64,000 bases of DNA from Fluctibacter halophilus (GTDB lineage: Bacteria; Pseudomonadota; Gammaproteobacteria; Enterobacterales; Alteromonadaceae). Numbering within the stretch: position 1 is the first letter of the stretch; each line of letters starts with the position of its first letter. Below the pieces are notes generated by a model. That model did no database searches. It was not told the origin of the DNA and was given only the letters and a program-made list of their open reading frames with translations. Below, one piece after another: positions 29,620-38,369 of the stretch. A program made the position numbers and the translations under genes. Where the stretch lies: the NCBI RefSeq assembly GCF_020687825.1, contig NZ_JAJEWP010000001.1:1520998-1584997 (forward strand). The letters run 5' to 3'.

Positions 29620-30606
29620 ATGCGTCGAAGCCTTACTCTGATTTCCCTTGCCACTGTCGCCTCGTTTGCCCACGGTGGGTTGCCGTCGCTTAACCTCGAC
29701 ACCAACGCGCTCACGGTGTCAGGGCTGTCAAGCGGTGGCTACATGGCCAACCAGTTCCACATCGCCCACAGCGACTGGGTTGCCGGCGCCGGGCTGATTG
29801 CCTCCGGGGCATATTACTGCGGCCAGAATGACATCAAGGTGGCATTATCAGAATGTGTTAACCAGGCACCTGAGGACAGCGCATTAACCGCGCTCAACCA
29901 GCAAGTCGACGGGTTTGTTGCCGCCGGTCTGGTCGCCCCACTGTCGCACCTGAAAAACAGCCGGGTGTGGATCCTACACGGCACCGAGGACACCCGGGTT
30001 GCTGGTGCGGTGACCGAACGCCTGGTGCAGCAATACCAACAATGGGTAGACGCCGACAATCTGGTCTACATCAATGACAAGCCCTTTGCACATCACTTCC
30101 CGACCCTGACTAAGGGCGGCGACTGCGCGACATCCGCAGCGCCCTTTATCGGCCAATGTGATTACGACGCAGCTGGCGAGATGCTGTCTTTCCTGCTTGA
30201 GAAGGCCTCACCACCGTCAGGCCCGGCCACCGGCAAACTGTACACCATCGATCAACAACAGCGCGGCAAGGAAAGTGCCGAGAGCCTGGCCGATGAAGGG
30301 TTTGTGTATGTGCCCACCCAATGTGAAAAAGGCCAGGCCTGCCAGGTGCATGTCAGTTTTCACGGCTGCAACCAGAACGCCGAAGCGGTAAATGATACCT
30401 ATGCAACCCAAACCGGCCTCAATCGTTGGGCCGACAGCAACAACCTTGTGGTGCTTTACCCGCAAACCAAAAAGTCTATGTTCATGCCCCTCAATCCCCA
30501 GGCCTGCTGGGACTGGTGGGGCTACACGGATGAGCACTACGCCACTCAAAAAGGTCAACAAATTCAAGCCGTTGCCAACATAGTCAACAGCTTAACTACG
30601 GATTAA
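29620..30606 (+). CDS. Secreted short-chain PHA depolymerase, type 2 catalytic domain
   Basis: 328 aa enzyme that cleaves poly(3-hydroxybutyrate) or its oligomers. It begins with a short signal peptide (residues 1-19). The lipase box GLSSG (nucleophile Ser about 37) is near the N-terminus, the Asp is in HGTEDTRV (about 124), the His in FAHHFPT (about 158-159), and the oxyanion HGC motif comes last (residues 248-250). This order, with the oxyanion site after the triad, defines the circularly permuted type 2 catalytic domain. No separate substrate-binding domain is present. It lies between the permease and dehydrogenase genes in one operon. Confidence 0.88.
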   Translation: MRRSLTLISLATVASFAHGGLPSLNLDTNALTVSGLSSGGYMANQFHIAHSDWVAGAGLIASGAYYCGQNDIKVALSECVNQAPEDSALTALNQQVDGFVAAGLVAPLSHLKNSRVWILHGTEDTRVAGAVTERLVQQYQQWVDADNLVYINDKPFAHHFPTLTKGGDCATSAAPFIGQCDYDAAGEMLSFLLEKASPPSGPATGKLYTIDQQQRGKESAESLADEGFVYVPTQCEKGQACQVHVSFHGCNQNAEAVNDTYATQTGLNRWADSNNLVVLYPQTKKSMFMPLNPQACWDWWGYTDEHYATQKGQQIQAVANIVNSLTTD

Positions 30607-30614
30607 GGATGCAC

Positions 30615-31382
30615 ATGCAAAACAAAACCATTCTGGTCACCGGCGGTGCCAATGGCATCGGTTTGGGGATTGCCCGCTACCTTGGCCAGCAGGGCCATCG
30701 CCTGATCATTGTCGATATCGACGAAAACGCTGCGCAGCAGGCTGCCGACGAATTAAAACAAGAAGGGATCAGTGCCATCGCCAAAGGGGTTGATGTGTGC
30801 GATGCCGAACAAATCGAAGCGCTACCCGCCGCACTGGGCGACTGGCAGGTCGATGTGTTGATCAACAACGCCGGTATCCAACACGTGTCACGACTGGAAG
30901 ACTTTCCGGCCCAGACCTGGAAGCGATTGATTGATGTCATGCTGGTAGGCCCCGCCCTGCTCAGCAAAGCGTTCTTACCCGGCATGCGCGCACGTAACTT
31001 TGGGCGCATCATCAATGTGGGCTCTTTGCACTCTGTGGTCGCCTCGCCCTACAAGACCGCGTACGTTGCCGCCAAGCACGGCTTGCTTGGGTTTGCCAAA
31101 ACCCTGGCACTGGAAACCGGTGATGTTAACGTGACGGTGAACACCCTGTGTCCCGCGTACGTAAAAACCCGCCTTGTTGAACAGCAAATCAAAGCGCAAG
31201 CGATCGAAAATGGCATCAGCGAAGAAGAGGTGATCAATAAAATCATGCTCGAACCGATGCCGAAAAAATCCTTTATCGACATTGAAGAACTGGCTGCCAC
31301 CGCAGCATTTCTGATCTCTGATGCCGCCCGCAACATGACCGCACAAGCCCTGGTCATCGACGGAGGCTGGACAGCCCGCTAG
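30615..31382 (+). CDS. 3-hydroxybutyrate dehydrogenase (SDR family)
   Basis: 255 aa short-chain dehydrogenase that probably oxidises D-3-hydroxybutyrate to acetoacetate with NAD. Nucleotide-binding TGGANGIGLGIA, NNAG, and the active-site Ser/Tyr/Lys in GSLHSVVASPYKTAYVAAKHG are all present, and the segment NTLCPAYVKTRLVEQQI is typical of 3-hydroxybutyrate dehydrogenases. I start it at 30615, where AAGG lies six bases upstream; the ATG at 30609 overlaps that site. It is the last gene of the permease-depolymerase-dehydrogenase unit, giving a path from polymer to acetoacetate. Confidence 0.9.
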   Translation: MQNKTILVTGGANGIGLGIARYLGQQGHRLIIVDIDENAAQQAADELKQEGISAIAKGVDVCDAEQIEALPAALGDWQVDVLINNAGIQHVSRLEDFPAQTWKRLIDVMLVGPALLSKAFLPGMRARNFGRIINVGSLHSVVASPYKTAYVAAKHGLLGFAKTLALETGDVNVTVNTLCPAYVKTRLVEQQIKAQAIENGISEEEVINKIMLEPMPKKSFIDIEELAATAAFLISDAARNMTAQALVIDGGWTAR

Positions 31383-31392
31383 CGCCCTGAGG

Positions 31393-31412
31393 CATGAACA
31401 CGGAAGTTCATG
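31393..31412. promoter_or_regulatory. Inverted repeat after the dehydrogenase gene
   Basis: CATGAAC-ACGGAA-GTTCATG is a perfect 7-base inverted repeat 10 bases past the dehydrogenase stop. No T run follows, and its right arm touches the proposed nadK promoter, so it may be an operator or a weak stop. Confidence 0.4.
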
Positions 31413-31439
31413 ACATTCAGCAATGGCCATGTTTATACT
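31410..31439 (+). promoter_or_regulatory. Probable sigma-70 promoter for nadK
   Basis: ATGACA (31410-31415) and TATACT (31434-31439) with an 18-base spacer. It would give a leader of about 110 bases before nadK. Confidence 0.45.
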
Positions 31440-31558
31440 AGCGTCAGATTGCTCGAGCGAAGGACAAAATCCACCCATGTCATCAGCCTTACCCTTGCTG
31501 ACCGTGCGTACCTGCACCCTTTTGTTACCCCAATGCACATGCCAGGAGCCCCTTGCCC

Positions 31559-32434
31559 ATGCGCTATGAACATGTGGGACTGATTGGCAAACCTGCCCAT
31601 CCGGGCGCCAATATCAGTTTGCAGGCCATCTTCGCGTACCTGCAGGATAAAGGCTGCAACGTATTGGTCGAAGATCGCATTGCCGGTGAGCTAAACGGTG
31701 GAAAATGCCAGCCAATGACACTGGATGCCATCGGTCAACAGGCGGATCTGGCCATCGTGGTAGGCGGTGACGGCAATATGCTCGGCGCGGCACGGGAACT
31801 GGCCCGGCATGATGTCGCCGTGGTCGGTGTTAACCGCGGGAATCTGGGCTTTCTAACCGACATTAACCCGGACGATTTTGCCCGCCAACTGGACCTTATC
31901 TTCGACGGCGAGTCGATGATCGAACAGCGCTTTATTCTGGAAGTGGATGTGCTGCGCGATGGCGCCGTCATGAGCACCAATTCGGCGGTGAATGAAGTGG
32001 TCCTCCACCACGGCAAAGTCGCGCACATGATGGAGTTTGAGGTCTACATTGACGAAAACTTCGTGTTCAGCCAACGCTCCGATGGGCTGATAGTCGCGAC
32101 GCCGACCGGTTCGACGGCCTACTCCTTGTCGGGTGGCGGCCCTATCCTGACCCCCAACCTGGACGCCCTTGCATTGGTGCCGATGTTCCCCCACACCCTG
32201 AGCAGCCGCCCGATTGTGGTGGATGCCAACAGCCAGATCCGGATGAAAGTCTCGGCCGAAAATACTGACAACCTGCAGGTCAGCTGTGACAGCCACATTG
32301 TGCTGACCGTTCTGCCCGGTGATGAAGTCAGGATCCGCAAAAACCTTGACCGCCTGACCCTGATCCACCCGAAAGATTACAACTACTTCAACGTGTTACG
32401 CACAAAGCTGGGCTGGGGCTCGAAACTGTACTGA
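31559..32434 (+). CDS. nadK: NAD kinase
   Basis: 291 aa enzyme that phosphorylates NAD to NADP. The diagnostic [15 protein letters not shown] motif is at about residues 64-78, with [29 protein letters not shown] and the conserved SRPIVV segment. I start at the ATG at 31559, ten bases after AGGAG; the in-frame TTG at 31553 is too close to it. In related gammaproteobacteria nadK is followed directly by recN; here a three-gene minus-strand module lies between them. Confidence 0.97.
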   Translation: MRYEHVGLIGKPAHPGANISLQAIFAYLQDKGCNVLVEDRIAGELNGGKCQPMTLDAIGQQADLAIVVGGDGNMLGAARELARHDVAVVGVNRGNLGFLTDINPDDFARQLDLIFDGESMIEQRFILEVDVLRDGAVMSTNSAVNEVVLHHGKVAHMMEFEVYIDENFVFSQRSDGLIVATPTGSTAYSLSGGGPILTPNLDALALVPMFPHTLSSRPIVVDANSQIRMKVSAENTDNLQVSCDSHIVLTVLPGDEVRIRKNLDRLTLIHPKDYNYFNVLRTKLGWGSKLY

Positions 32435-32523
32435 GATTGTCAAATACACCCGCTATCCGGGTTTAAAGAGACAATGGGTATTGCAGAGGCTGTTACAAAC
32501 CCATTTGCAATCGTTCGCGTGTA

Positions 32524-33222
32524 TCAATCTGTGCCGAGATACAGGCTGATAAAGGCCACAGAATCAACGACGCCATGAACAACAATGTTGGGCCACAGAT
32601 TCTTTTTGAGCAACAGGTAGGTGAGTCCAAAAGCCACTGCAATCATGCCTGTCATAATGAAGCCGCGTATCCCTTGGTAACCGTAATGCCCGTACCCGAA
32701 AATAAGCGCCGGAACGACAATCGCGATTACCGTCGCCAGCCATGAATTGGGTAAGGCTTCCTGGATCCGCGCCACCAAATAACCACGGAAAAACATTTCT
32801 TCGCCAAACGCCGCGGATACCCAAATAATGGTCAACCACATCATCAATTTTGGCAGGTTATCTCTTACCTCTCCAAATCTCGCTTCTACTCCCTCGGATA
32901 CCTCTAACAACACAGATATCTGGAAGTATTTAGCGATCAACATGACGGAGCCAACCGCAATTGCAAAGGCTAAAAACACCAACATTGCCTGGGGTAGTAC
33001 CATAAGCTTTGACTTAATCCCCGGCAGCGGTTTTAAACCGTATTGAGCCCATGATTTACCACTGCGGCGCATGTACAGTGACAGCAAAATAAGGGTTGAT
33101 ATCAGCGTAATCGGACCCGCATATTTCCATGTCCACATTGTTATCAACGCTTTGCTGGCCAATGAAAAAACAACAAAGACCAGAATTTCGAGCACGACAA
33201 ATGTACGACCTGATAACGTCAT
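32524..33222 (-). CDS. CPBP-family intramembrane protease-like protein
   Basis: 232 aa with about seven hydrophobic segments. The CPBP (Abi/CAAX) motifs are visible: GEEMFFRGYL (the EExxxR motif), a His in FGYGHYGYQG, and the last motif NIVVHGVVDS. In eukaryotes this fold processes prenylated proteins; bacterial members are linked to bacteriocin immunity, stress signalling or unknown roles. I start at 33222, with AGAGAGG seven bases upstream, rather than at the extended start 33288. It is the last gene of a unit with a PadR regulator and a HAAS-like membrane protein. Confidence 0.85.
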   Translation of the reverse strand: MTLSGRTFVVLEILVFVVFSLASKALITMWTWKYAGPITLISTLILLSLYMRRSGKSWAQYGLKPLPGIKSKLMVLPQAMLVFLAFAIAVGSVMLIAKYFQISVLLEVSEGVEARFGEVRDNLPKLMMWLTIIWVSAAFGEEMFFRGYLVARIQEALPNSWLATVIAIVVPALIFGYGHYGYQGIRGFIMTGMIAVAFGLTYLLLKKNLWPNIVVHGVVDSVAFISLYLGTD

Positions 33223-33348
33223 ATAAAAAACCTCTCTGATGACTAAAAAGACAGGATGCAGGCGAGGCGCATCCCTGTTGACGCTCACTCGTGGGTTGAC
33301 GGTGCCAGCATGTTCGACACCGCCTTTAGGCCCTTGCTGTTGGCAGGG

Positions 33349-34221
33349 CTAGCGCTTGATTAACAAGTAACTGGCAATACTTGACTGCAAAAGCACTAAC
33401 ACCCGCGTAATATGCATAGACAATGTCATCCCGATGACACCAACAAGGAAGGTGACGGGGAACCAATACCAATCGATATCGATCGCTAAATGTGGTGCAA
33501 ACGCATGGATTATGGGGTCGACAACGGGCGTCACGATAAACGCCAATGACCCGATGAAGAGCAGACAAGACAAGGCAAAATATGTGGCACTCAACGGCAA
33601 GTGCAAAACACTGTAAAAAGCGGCTTTCCAGCCTTGAGGCGATTTCACTGTGCTTAACATAGTTTCCCAAGGTTTTCTGACCACTTTACCCAAACCGCTC
33701 GCCTGATTTGGCCGTCTCGGCATGCGCACTCCCAATAGGGTGTTGATCAATTGCCCCTCGATCAGCGCGAGGTAAGACTGTGACCGCAGGAACAAACTCA
33801 GCAAAGGCAAACCGACGACAACAACAGATAACACGACTGCGGGCAAACCAAACAGCACTGCCCAGGCGAAATACATAACGCTCAGTGGCAGTGAGACAAA
33901 AAAGTAACCCAACGCTTTGTAGTCTTTTACACAGAACAAGGGCTCAAAGAACCCATTGAATCTTGGTCTTTCAACGTCTTTACCATGCAAAAAGCGCTGG
34001 ACCTCAGATTCCATCTGAATGTATTGGGCAGCAATGTCGGCGGGCTTTCCATAATCAGCAATAAGCGAATCTATCTGTGCTGATGCGTCGCCAGACAGGC
34101 CCTCGAGCAAATGGCTCTCCGCATCATATATTGCGTCTTGTATCAGCCCCGCGGGTTGACCCTGCAAGGCCGTTCTTAGTTCAGACAAATACGCCTGAAT
34201 TTGTACGTGATGTTTAGTCAT
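33349..34221 (-). CDS. HAAS-like N-terminal domain plus membrane sensor-type protein
   Basis: About 290 aa. The N-terminal 80 residues form a short helical domain (IQAYLSELRTALQG, IYDAESHLLEGLSG, DYGKPADIAAQYI) of the kind called HAAS or DUF1700, which is typically encoded next to PadR regulators. The remainder has four or so membrane segments (for example VMYFAWAVLFGLPAVVLSVV) in two repeat-like halves. The start ATG at 34221 overlaps the PadR stop by 8 bases (ATGACTAA); a GTG at 34230 is also possible. It probably helps the PadR protein sense a membrane signal, which is inference from the pairing. Confidence 0.75.
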   Translation of the reverse strand: MTKHHVQIQAYLSELRTALQGQPAGLIQDAIYDAESHLLEGLSGDASAQIDSLIADYGKPADIAAQYIQMESEVQRFLHGKDVERPRFNGFFEPLFCVKDYKALGYFFVSLPLSVMYFAWAVLFGLPAVVLSVVVVGLPLLSLFLRSQSYLALIEGQLINTLLGVRMPRRPNQASGLGKVVRKPWETMLSTVKSPQGWKAAFYSVLHLPLSATYFALSCLLFIGSLAFIVTPVVDPIIHAFAPHLAIDIDWYWFPVTFLVGVIGMTLSMHITRVLVLLQSSIASYLLIKR

Positions 34222-34609
34222 TGTTTTCACTCAAACCTACGATGTTATTCACTTGTTCCTGGGTCGCACGCCACGTCCTGAGCCATTGCTCAAATACCTT
34301 TTGACCCAAAGGCGAAATGCTAAAATATTTTCTTGGTGGCCCGCTGGCTGACAGTTTGACTTCACATTCAAGCAACCCCCGGGCGTGCAGGTTTCGCAGT
34401 ACGGGATAGATAGCGCCTTGTTTGGCGTTTTTTTCTTGCTGTAAAGCCTTGGCAATTTCATAACCGTACATGGGCGCTTTTGAACGGCTGATAACAGCAA
34501 GTAGCATCAACGCAACCGTTCCGGCATTGAGCTCTTTTTGAAACTTTTTCGCTTGCTGCTCCAGCATGTCAGCATCATTGATGTGGTGAATTTTGTTCGT
34601 CATTGCCAA
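34214..34609 (-). CDS. PadR-family transcriptional regulator
   Basis: 131 aa winged-helix regulator: SKAPMYGYEIAKALQ, AIYPVLRNLHARGLLECEV and PRKYFSISPLGQKVFEQWL are the three PadR elements, with a short C-terminal dimerisation helix. First gene of the PadR/HAAS-like/CPBP unit. Just upstream are three direct copies of AACACTAGT at 17-base spacing (34622-34664), a probable autoregulatory operator. PadR proteins usually repress their own operon and are released by a small ligand or a partner protein. Confidence 0.92.
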   Translation of the reverse strand: MAMTNKIHHINDADMLEQQAKKFQKELNAGTVALMLLAVISRSKAPMYGYEIAKALQQEKNAKQGAIYPVLRNLHARGLLECEVKLSASGPPRKYFSISPLGQKVFEQWLRTWRATQEQVNNIVGLSENND

Positions 34610-34621
34610 TAGTATTCAGTT

Positions 34622-34664
34622 AACACTAGTGACACCTTAACACTAGTGATAACTGAACACTAGT
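34622..34664. promoter_or_regulatory. Three AACACTAGT repeats, probable PadR operator
   Basis: AACACTAGT occurs at 34622-34630, 34639-34647 and 34656-34664, exactly 17 bases apart. The core ACTAGT is itself a palindrome, and the middle copy lies in a near-palindrome (TTAACACTAGTGATAA). It starts 12 bases upstream of padR. Confidence 0.7.
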
Positions 34665-34922
34665 TAGTTTCTCGTGCTAACACGTTTCTAAATGTAACAA
34701 GCTAAGGTGAACGCCCTGCTAGCGGCTCGAAACTGATGGGCGTGTTAAACGTTTAAGGGACTGCAGCGTCAGTTGTGGCGGTACTTGTGTCAGTGGTATG
34801 CGATACATAAAAGCAGCTACGTTTCATCAGGTGCGACTTTCTGATCGCGTATCATTGAAATGAGTGACTGAAGCGTTAAAACAACAACAAAATGACAGGC
34901 GCCTCTTTACAGCGCACAAAAT
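34665..34922. other. Gap between PadR operator and recN SOS boxes
   Basis: About 260 bases with no gene I can support. An open frame joins recN in this stretch but begins well before the LexA boxes. The short inverted repeat AACGCCC/GGGCGT near 34710-34750 is noted but too irregular to call an attC site. Confidence 0.4.
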
Positions 34923-34957
34923 ATGTATATATTTACAGTTACTGTATATATCAACAG
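34923..34957 (+). promoter_or_regulatory. Two tandem LexA (SOS) boxes before recN
   Basis: CTGT-N8-ACAG at 34942-34957 matches the LexA consensus core fully; ATGT-N8-ACAG at 34923-34938 matches seven of eight core bases. They lie 19 bases apart. E. coli recN also has multiple LexA sites, so strong damage induction is expected. Confidence 0.88.
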
Positions 34958-34965
34958 GATTCTGT

Positions 34966-36633
34966 ATGTTAGCGCATTTGTCGGTTCGTGATTTTGCCAT
35001 CGTAAAACACCTGGACATTGACCTCCAAACCGGGTTGACCACCATAACCGGTGAAACCGGTGCCGGTAAATCTATCGCCATTGATGCTCTGGGGCTGTGC
35101 CTTGGCGAGCGGGCTGAAGCGACCATGGTACGCAAAGGCGCCAGCAAAGCAGAGGTTGTCGCCACCTTCAACCTCACCGCCCTGCCCAATGCCAGACAAT
35201 GGGTGAATAACCATGAACTGGACGATGGCGACGATGTGATCATACGCCGTATCATTTCCGCCGAAGGCCGCTCCAAAGCCTTTGTAAACGGGGTACCCGT
35301 GCCGTTACAACAGCTCAAAGGGCTTGGTGCCCTGCTCGTTAGTGTGCACGGCCAGCACGCCCATCATCAGTTGCTCAAAAGTGACCATCAGTTGCAATTG
35401 GTCGACCATGTCGCGGCGCACCCGGATAAACTCACCGCGGTCAGTGATACCTATCGGGCGTTACAAGCCGCCCAACGGGAGCTGGAACACCTGCAGGCAT
35501 CACATCAACAACGGGCAGATCGTCGTCAGCTGCTGGAGTATCAGGTGCAGGAGCTGGACGCCTTCGCTTTGCAAGAAGACGAGTTCGCCCAGTTGGAAAC
35601 CGAGCACCGCCGCCTGAGCCACAGCCAAACCCTGCTCGAACAGGCACAGATCAGCGCCTATCAGTTATACGAAGCCGACGAATTTAATGCCTTGGCTGCC
35701 GTGCAGAGCAGCCTGGACAAAATCAGCGATCTGCAGGAACACGACGCCAGTTTATCGCCGATTGTGTCGTTGCTGAATGAAGCCGCCATCAACATCGATG
35801 AAGCAGCGCAACAGTTGCGTCATTACGCAGATCACCTGGAAATCGATCCGATGCGAATGCAGCAGGTTGAAGCCCGTTATTCTCAGGCGATGGAATTTGC
35901 CCGCAAGCATCAGGTAGCACCGGAGCAGTTGTATGCATGCCATCAACAGTTGGTTGCCGAACTGGCGAGCTTGCAACAGGATGACGACGCCCTGACCCAA
36001 CGTCAGCAAGATGTTGAACGACTAAAACTTGCCTATGTGGATGCCGCCAAAACCCTCAGTGAATCCCGTCGTCAGGCGGCCACAACCTTTGCCAACGAGG
36101 TACAAACGCTGGTTCGCACCATGAACATGCAGCAGGCGGCTTTCGAGGTCGCGGTAGACTTCTGCCCGGATCAATCCCCGGGCCTGCACGGTATGGACCG
36201 GGTTGCCTTTATGGTCACTACGAACGCCGGACAAGCTGCTGATCGGATGGAAAAAGTGGTCTCCGGTGGTGAGCTCTCACGCATTGGCCTGGCCATTCAG
36301 GTCATCACGTCCGATCAACAACAGGTCCCTTCGCTGATCTTCGATGAAGTCGATACCGGCATTTCCGGTGCGACCGCTTCGGTGGTCGGCAAGCTGCTAA
36401 GGCAATTGGGTGAGCAGGCACAAGTTTTGTGTGTCACCCACTTACCGCAAGTGGCAGCCTGTGGCCATCAACAAATGTTTGTTGCCAAGTTCAGTGACAG
36501 CGAGACGACCGAAACCCACATGATGACACTGGATGAAACGAAACGGGTTGAAGAGCTGGCCCGGCTGTTGGCCGGTGACAAATTGACCGACTCCGCGCTG
36601 GCCAACGCCAGGGAGTTACTGAACAACGGCTAA
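34966..36633 (+). CDS. recN: DNA repair protein RecN
   Basis: 555 aa SMC-like ATPase for repair of double-strand breaks. Walker A GETGAGKSIAIDALGL lies near residue 30, a long coiled-coil middle runs from about residue 150 to 390, and the C-terminal part carries VVSGGELSRIGLAIQ (signature) and LIFDEVDTGISG (Walker B). The true start is the ATG at 34966 with AGGA seven bases before it; the frame opens earlier at 34864 but crosses the LexA boxes. Length matches E. coli RecN. bamE follows on the same strand. Confidence 0.97.
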   Translation: MLAHLSVRDFAIVKHLDIDLQTGLTTITGETGAGKSIAIDALGLCLGERAEATMVRKGASKAEVVATFNLTALPNARQWVNNHELDDGDDVIIRRIISAEGRSKAFVNGVPVPLQQLKGLGALLVSVHGQHAHHQLLKSDHQLQLVDHVAAHPDKLTAVSDTYRALQAAQRELEHLQASHQQRADRRQLLEYQVQELDAFALQEDEFAQLETEHRRLSHSQTLLEQAQISAYQLYEADEFNALAAVQSSLDKISDLQEHDASLSPIVSLLNEAAINIDEAAQQLRHYADHLEIDPMRMQQVEARYSQAMEFARKHQVAPEQLYACHQQLVAELASLQQDDDALTQRQQDVERLKLAYVDAAKTLSESRRQAATTFANEVQTLVRTMNMQQAAFEVAVDFCPDQSPGLHGMDRVAFMVTTNAGQAADRMEKVVSGGELSRIGLAIQVITSDQQQVPSLIFDEVDTGISGATASVVGKLLRQLGEQAQVLCVTHLPQVAACGHQQMFVAKFSDSETTETHMMTLDETKRVEELARLLAGDKLTDSALANARELLNNG

Positions 36634-36642
36634 ATCGGTTGA

Positions 36643-36689
36643 AGCCCGGCAGACAACAGGTTAGGATGCCTGCGGTCGGTTGCCGGGCT
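36643..36689. repeat. Inverted repeat in the recN-bamE gap
   Basis: AGCCCGGCA (36643-36651) and TGCCGGGCT (36681-36689) form a 9-base inverted repeat with a 29-base loop just after recN. No T run follows, so it is not a simple terminator. Confidence 0.4.
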
Positions 36690-36770
36690 GAAGTATGCGC
36701 TCGCGGCATCGAACCTTTGTGGCATTTACCTGTCTATCCGTGAAGAATGTTCGTAGTTGATAAAATAACA

Positions 36771-37127
36771 ATGAAGTTAAAAAATATTTGTCTCGCCCTT
36801 GTCCTGTCTGTTTCATTGTCTGGTTGCGCTGATTGGATCTACCGTATCGATATTCCCCAAGGCAATTTTCTGGATGAAAAAGACGTCAAGCAGCTGCGCA
36901 TTGGCATGAACAAAGAGCAGGTGACCTATGTACTGGGTAACCCGGTGATCCAGGACAGTTTCGATCAGGACACCTGGTACTATGTGTATGAGATCAAGCG
37001 CGGGATGAGTAAGCGCGGCAAGGATTTCCGTAAAGAGCTGGTGATCTCCTTCGAAGATGGCGTGCTGACCCAGGTCACCGGTGATTTTGAATTGTCAGAA
37101 GACTTCAACACACCACTCGACCAATAA
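36771..37127 (+). CDS. bamE: Outer membrane assembly lipoprotein BamE
   Basis: 118 aa lipoprotein of the BAM complex, which folds outer membrane proteins. A lipoprotein signal peptide ends in the lipobox LSGC (Cys about residue 19). The mature part shows the SmpA/OmlA fold with LRIGMNKEQVTYVLGNPVI and DTWYYVYEIKRG. I start at 36771, where the signal peptide begins; the ATG at 36747 would add eight residues. The recN-bamE order is the same as in E. coli. Confidence 0.95.
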   Translation: MKLKNICLALVLSVSLSGCADWIYRIDIPQGNFLDEKDVKQLRIGMNKEQVTYVLGNPVIQDSFDQDTWYYVYEIKRGMSKRGKDFRKELVISFEDGVLTQVTGDFELSEDFNTPLDQ

Positions 37128-37141
37128 CGACGATATTGCAC

Positions 37142-37169
37142 AAAAAAGGCGCCTGTTGGCGCCTTTTTT
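37142..37169. terminator. Bidirectional terminator between bamE and the protease gene
   Basis: AAAAAAGGCGCC-TGTT-GGCGCCTTTTTT (37142-37169), a perfect 12-base stem with A and T tracts. It serves bamE on the plus strand and the trypsin-like gene on the minus strand. Confidence 0.92.
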
Positions 37170-37179
37170 AGTCCTCAGT

Positions 37180-38010
37180 TCAGTCACCGTATTGTGACAA
37201 TACATCGTCAAGGAAGCTGCGTGCTGCATCGGTGTCGGTACGATAATTAAAATCGTTGCCCACACAGTTGCCGTTTTTGGCCCAGCCAAATGACGTTACC
37301 GCCACCACCATGTTGCTGTCTTTGAAAAAAGTCGGGCCGCCACTGTCACCGTAACAGGTACCGCCACCGATACCCGGGTTATTTGAAAACTTGGCGCTAG
37401 CCTCACCACTGCCACTCAGGTAGCTGTTTACTTCCAACAACCGCACAGTGCCGCGATAACGCTCATAGTCATTCATTTGAGTCGGTGGCAACGTGCCCTG
37501 ACGGCCATAACCCACCGCGACAAAAGACTGACGGTCACGCCCGCGCAGGTTTTCCAGGAAGTCCATTGGTGGCAGGCTGGCGAAACCATTAGACGGATAA
37601 TAGGGTTCTGACAGGATCACCACACCGATGTCATAGGTGGCTGGAAATTCACCATAGTCGGTCCAGTTTGGATGAGCAATCACCGTTTCAGTGGCCATCC
37701 ACTCATTGTCAAACCACCCTTGCAAGCTCGGATAATCGCCAATCCCGGCCAATGCGTCATTGTTAAACCGTACGTAGGTCAAATCATTGGTGTTCCCGGC
37801 TTCTGACACACAGTGCGCTGCGGTCAACATCACCCGGGGAGCAATCATGGTACCGGTACAACTGAAAAAGCCGACCCCATTTTGAACAAACAGCAAGGTA
37901 CCCACATTGGGGTGCTCATTTCCGTCGGGCTGGCCCCAGGTCACCGCTGTGGCATGGCCTGCCAGCAAACTCAACGCTCCAGCGAACATCAATCTGATCA
38001 TGTTTTTCAT
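37180..38010 (-). CDS. Secreted trypsin-like serine protease
   Basis: 276 aa extracellular or periplasmic protease. A signal peptide ends about residue 22 (LLAGHATA). The chymotrypsin triad is visible: His in LTAAHC (about 66), Asp in TYDIGVV (about 127) and Ser in CYGDSGGP (about 223). There is no PDZ domain or other extension, so it is unlike DegP-type proteases. It stands alone between terminators. Bacterial trypsin-like enzymes of this size are typically secreted digestive proteases; its substrate is unknown. Confidence 0.92.
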   Translation of the reverse strand: MKNMIRLMFAGALSLLAGHATAVTWGQPDGNEHPNVGTLLFVQNGVGFFSCTGTMIAPRVMLTAAHCVSEAGNTNDLTYVRFNNDALAGIGDYPSLQGWFDNEWMATETVIAHPNWTDYGEFPATYDIGVVILSEPYYPSNGFASLPPMDFLENLRGRDRQSFVAVGYGRQGTLPPTQMNDYERYRGTVRLLEVNSYLSGSGEASAKFSNNPGIGGGTCYGDSGGPTFFKDSNMVVAVTSFGWAKNGNCVGNDFNYRTDTDAARSFLDDVLSQYGD

Positions 38011-38369
38011 GCTTTGTTCCCGTTTGTTGTTGGTTAAACTGCCTTAAAACCATAGACGGGAGGTAAGAAAACGCCAAACAATGACACAAGGAAGAGCGAT
38101 AGAGGTGTCACAGCATCGTGACAGAGGGTAAAAAAAAAGCGCGGTAGCAACCGCGCCAAAAAAGTTAGGAAAGATACGTGAATGTTGTCTATGTCCGTCA
38201 CAACAGTATCAACAGGGATCTCATCGCTTCACGGGGCAAATGAGGTGAAACATTCAACAGTTGAAATTACACAGTAAATCCACTGCTGACTCAACGGCAT
38301 TGCGATCAACCCCCAAAATCACGGGATCAAACGCGTCATTCAGCGGTACAAATTTATCATTCCACAATA
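38011..38369. other. Protease-yebG intergenic region
   Basis: About 360 bases without a gene. Holds TGTCAC-AGCATC-GTGACA (38106-38123), a perfect 6-base inverted repeat that may be an operator for the protease gene, and a hairpin GCGCGGT-AGCA-ACCGCGC (38139-38156) preceded by eight A, which would act as a terminator only on the minus strand although no minus-strand gene enters it. The rest shows nothing I can name. Confidence 0.5.

Noticed and set aside
31477-31569. Short open frame (about 30 codons) before nadK as a leader peptide
   Set aside because: No good ribosome site or attenuator structure is seen; likely chance.
32448-32470. Terminator after nadK
   Set aside because: ACCCG/CGGGT is only a 5-base stem and the following sequence is TTTAAAG, too weak to claim.
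34690-34760. attC-like site near the recN upstream region
   Set aside because: TAACAAGC and GGGCGTGTT are present, but there is no regular imperfect stem or AAC/GTT pairing at the right distance.
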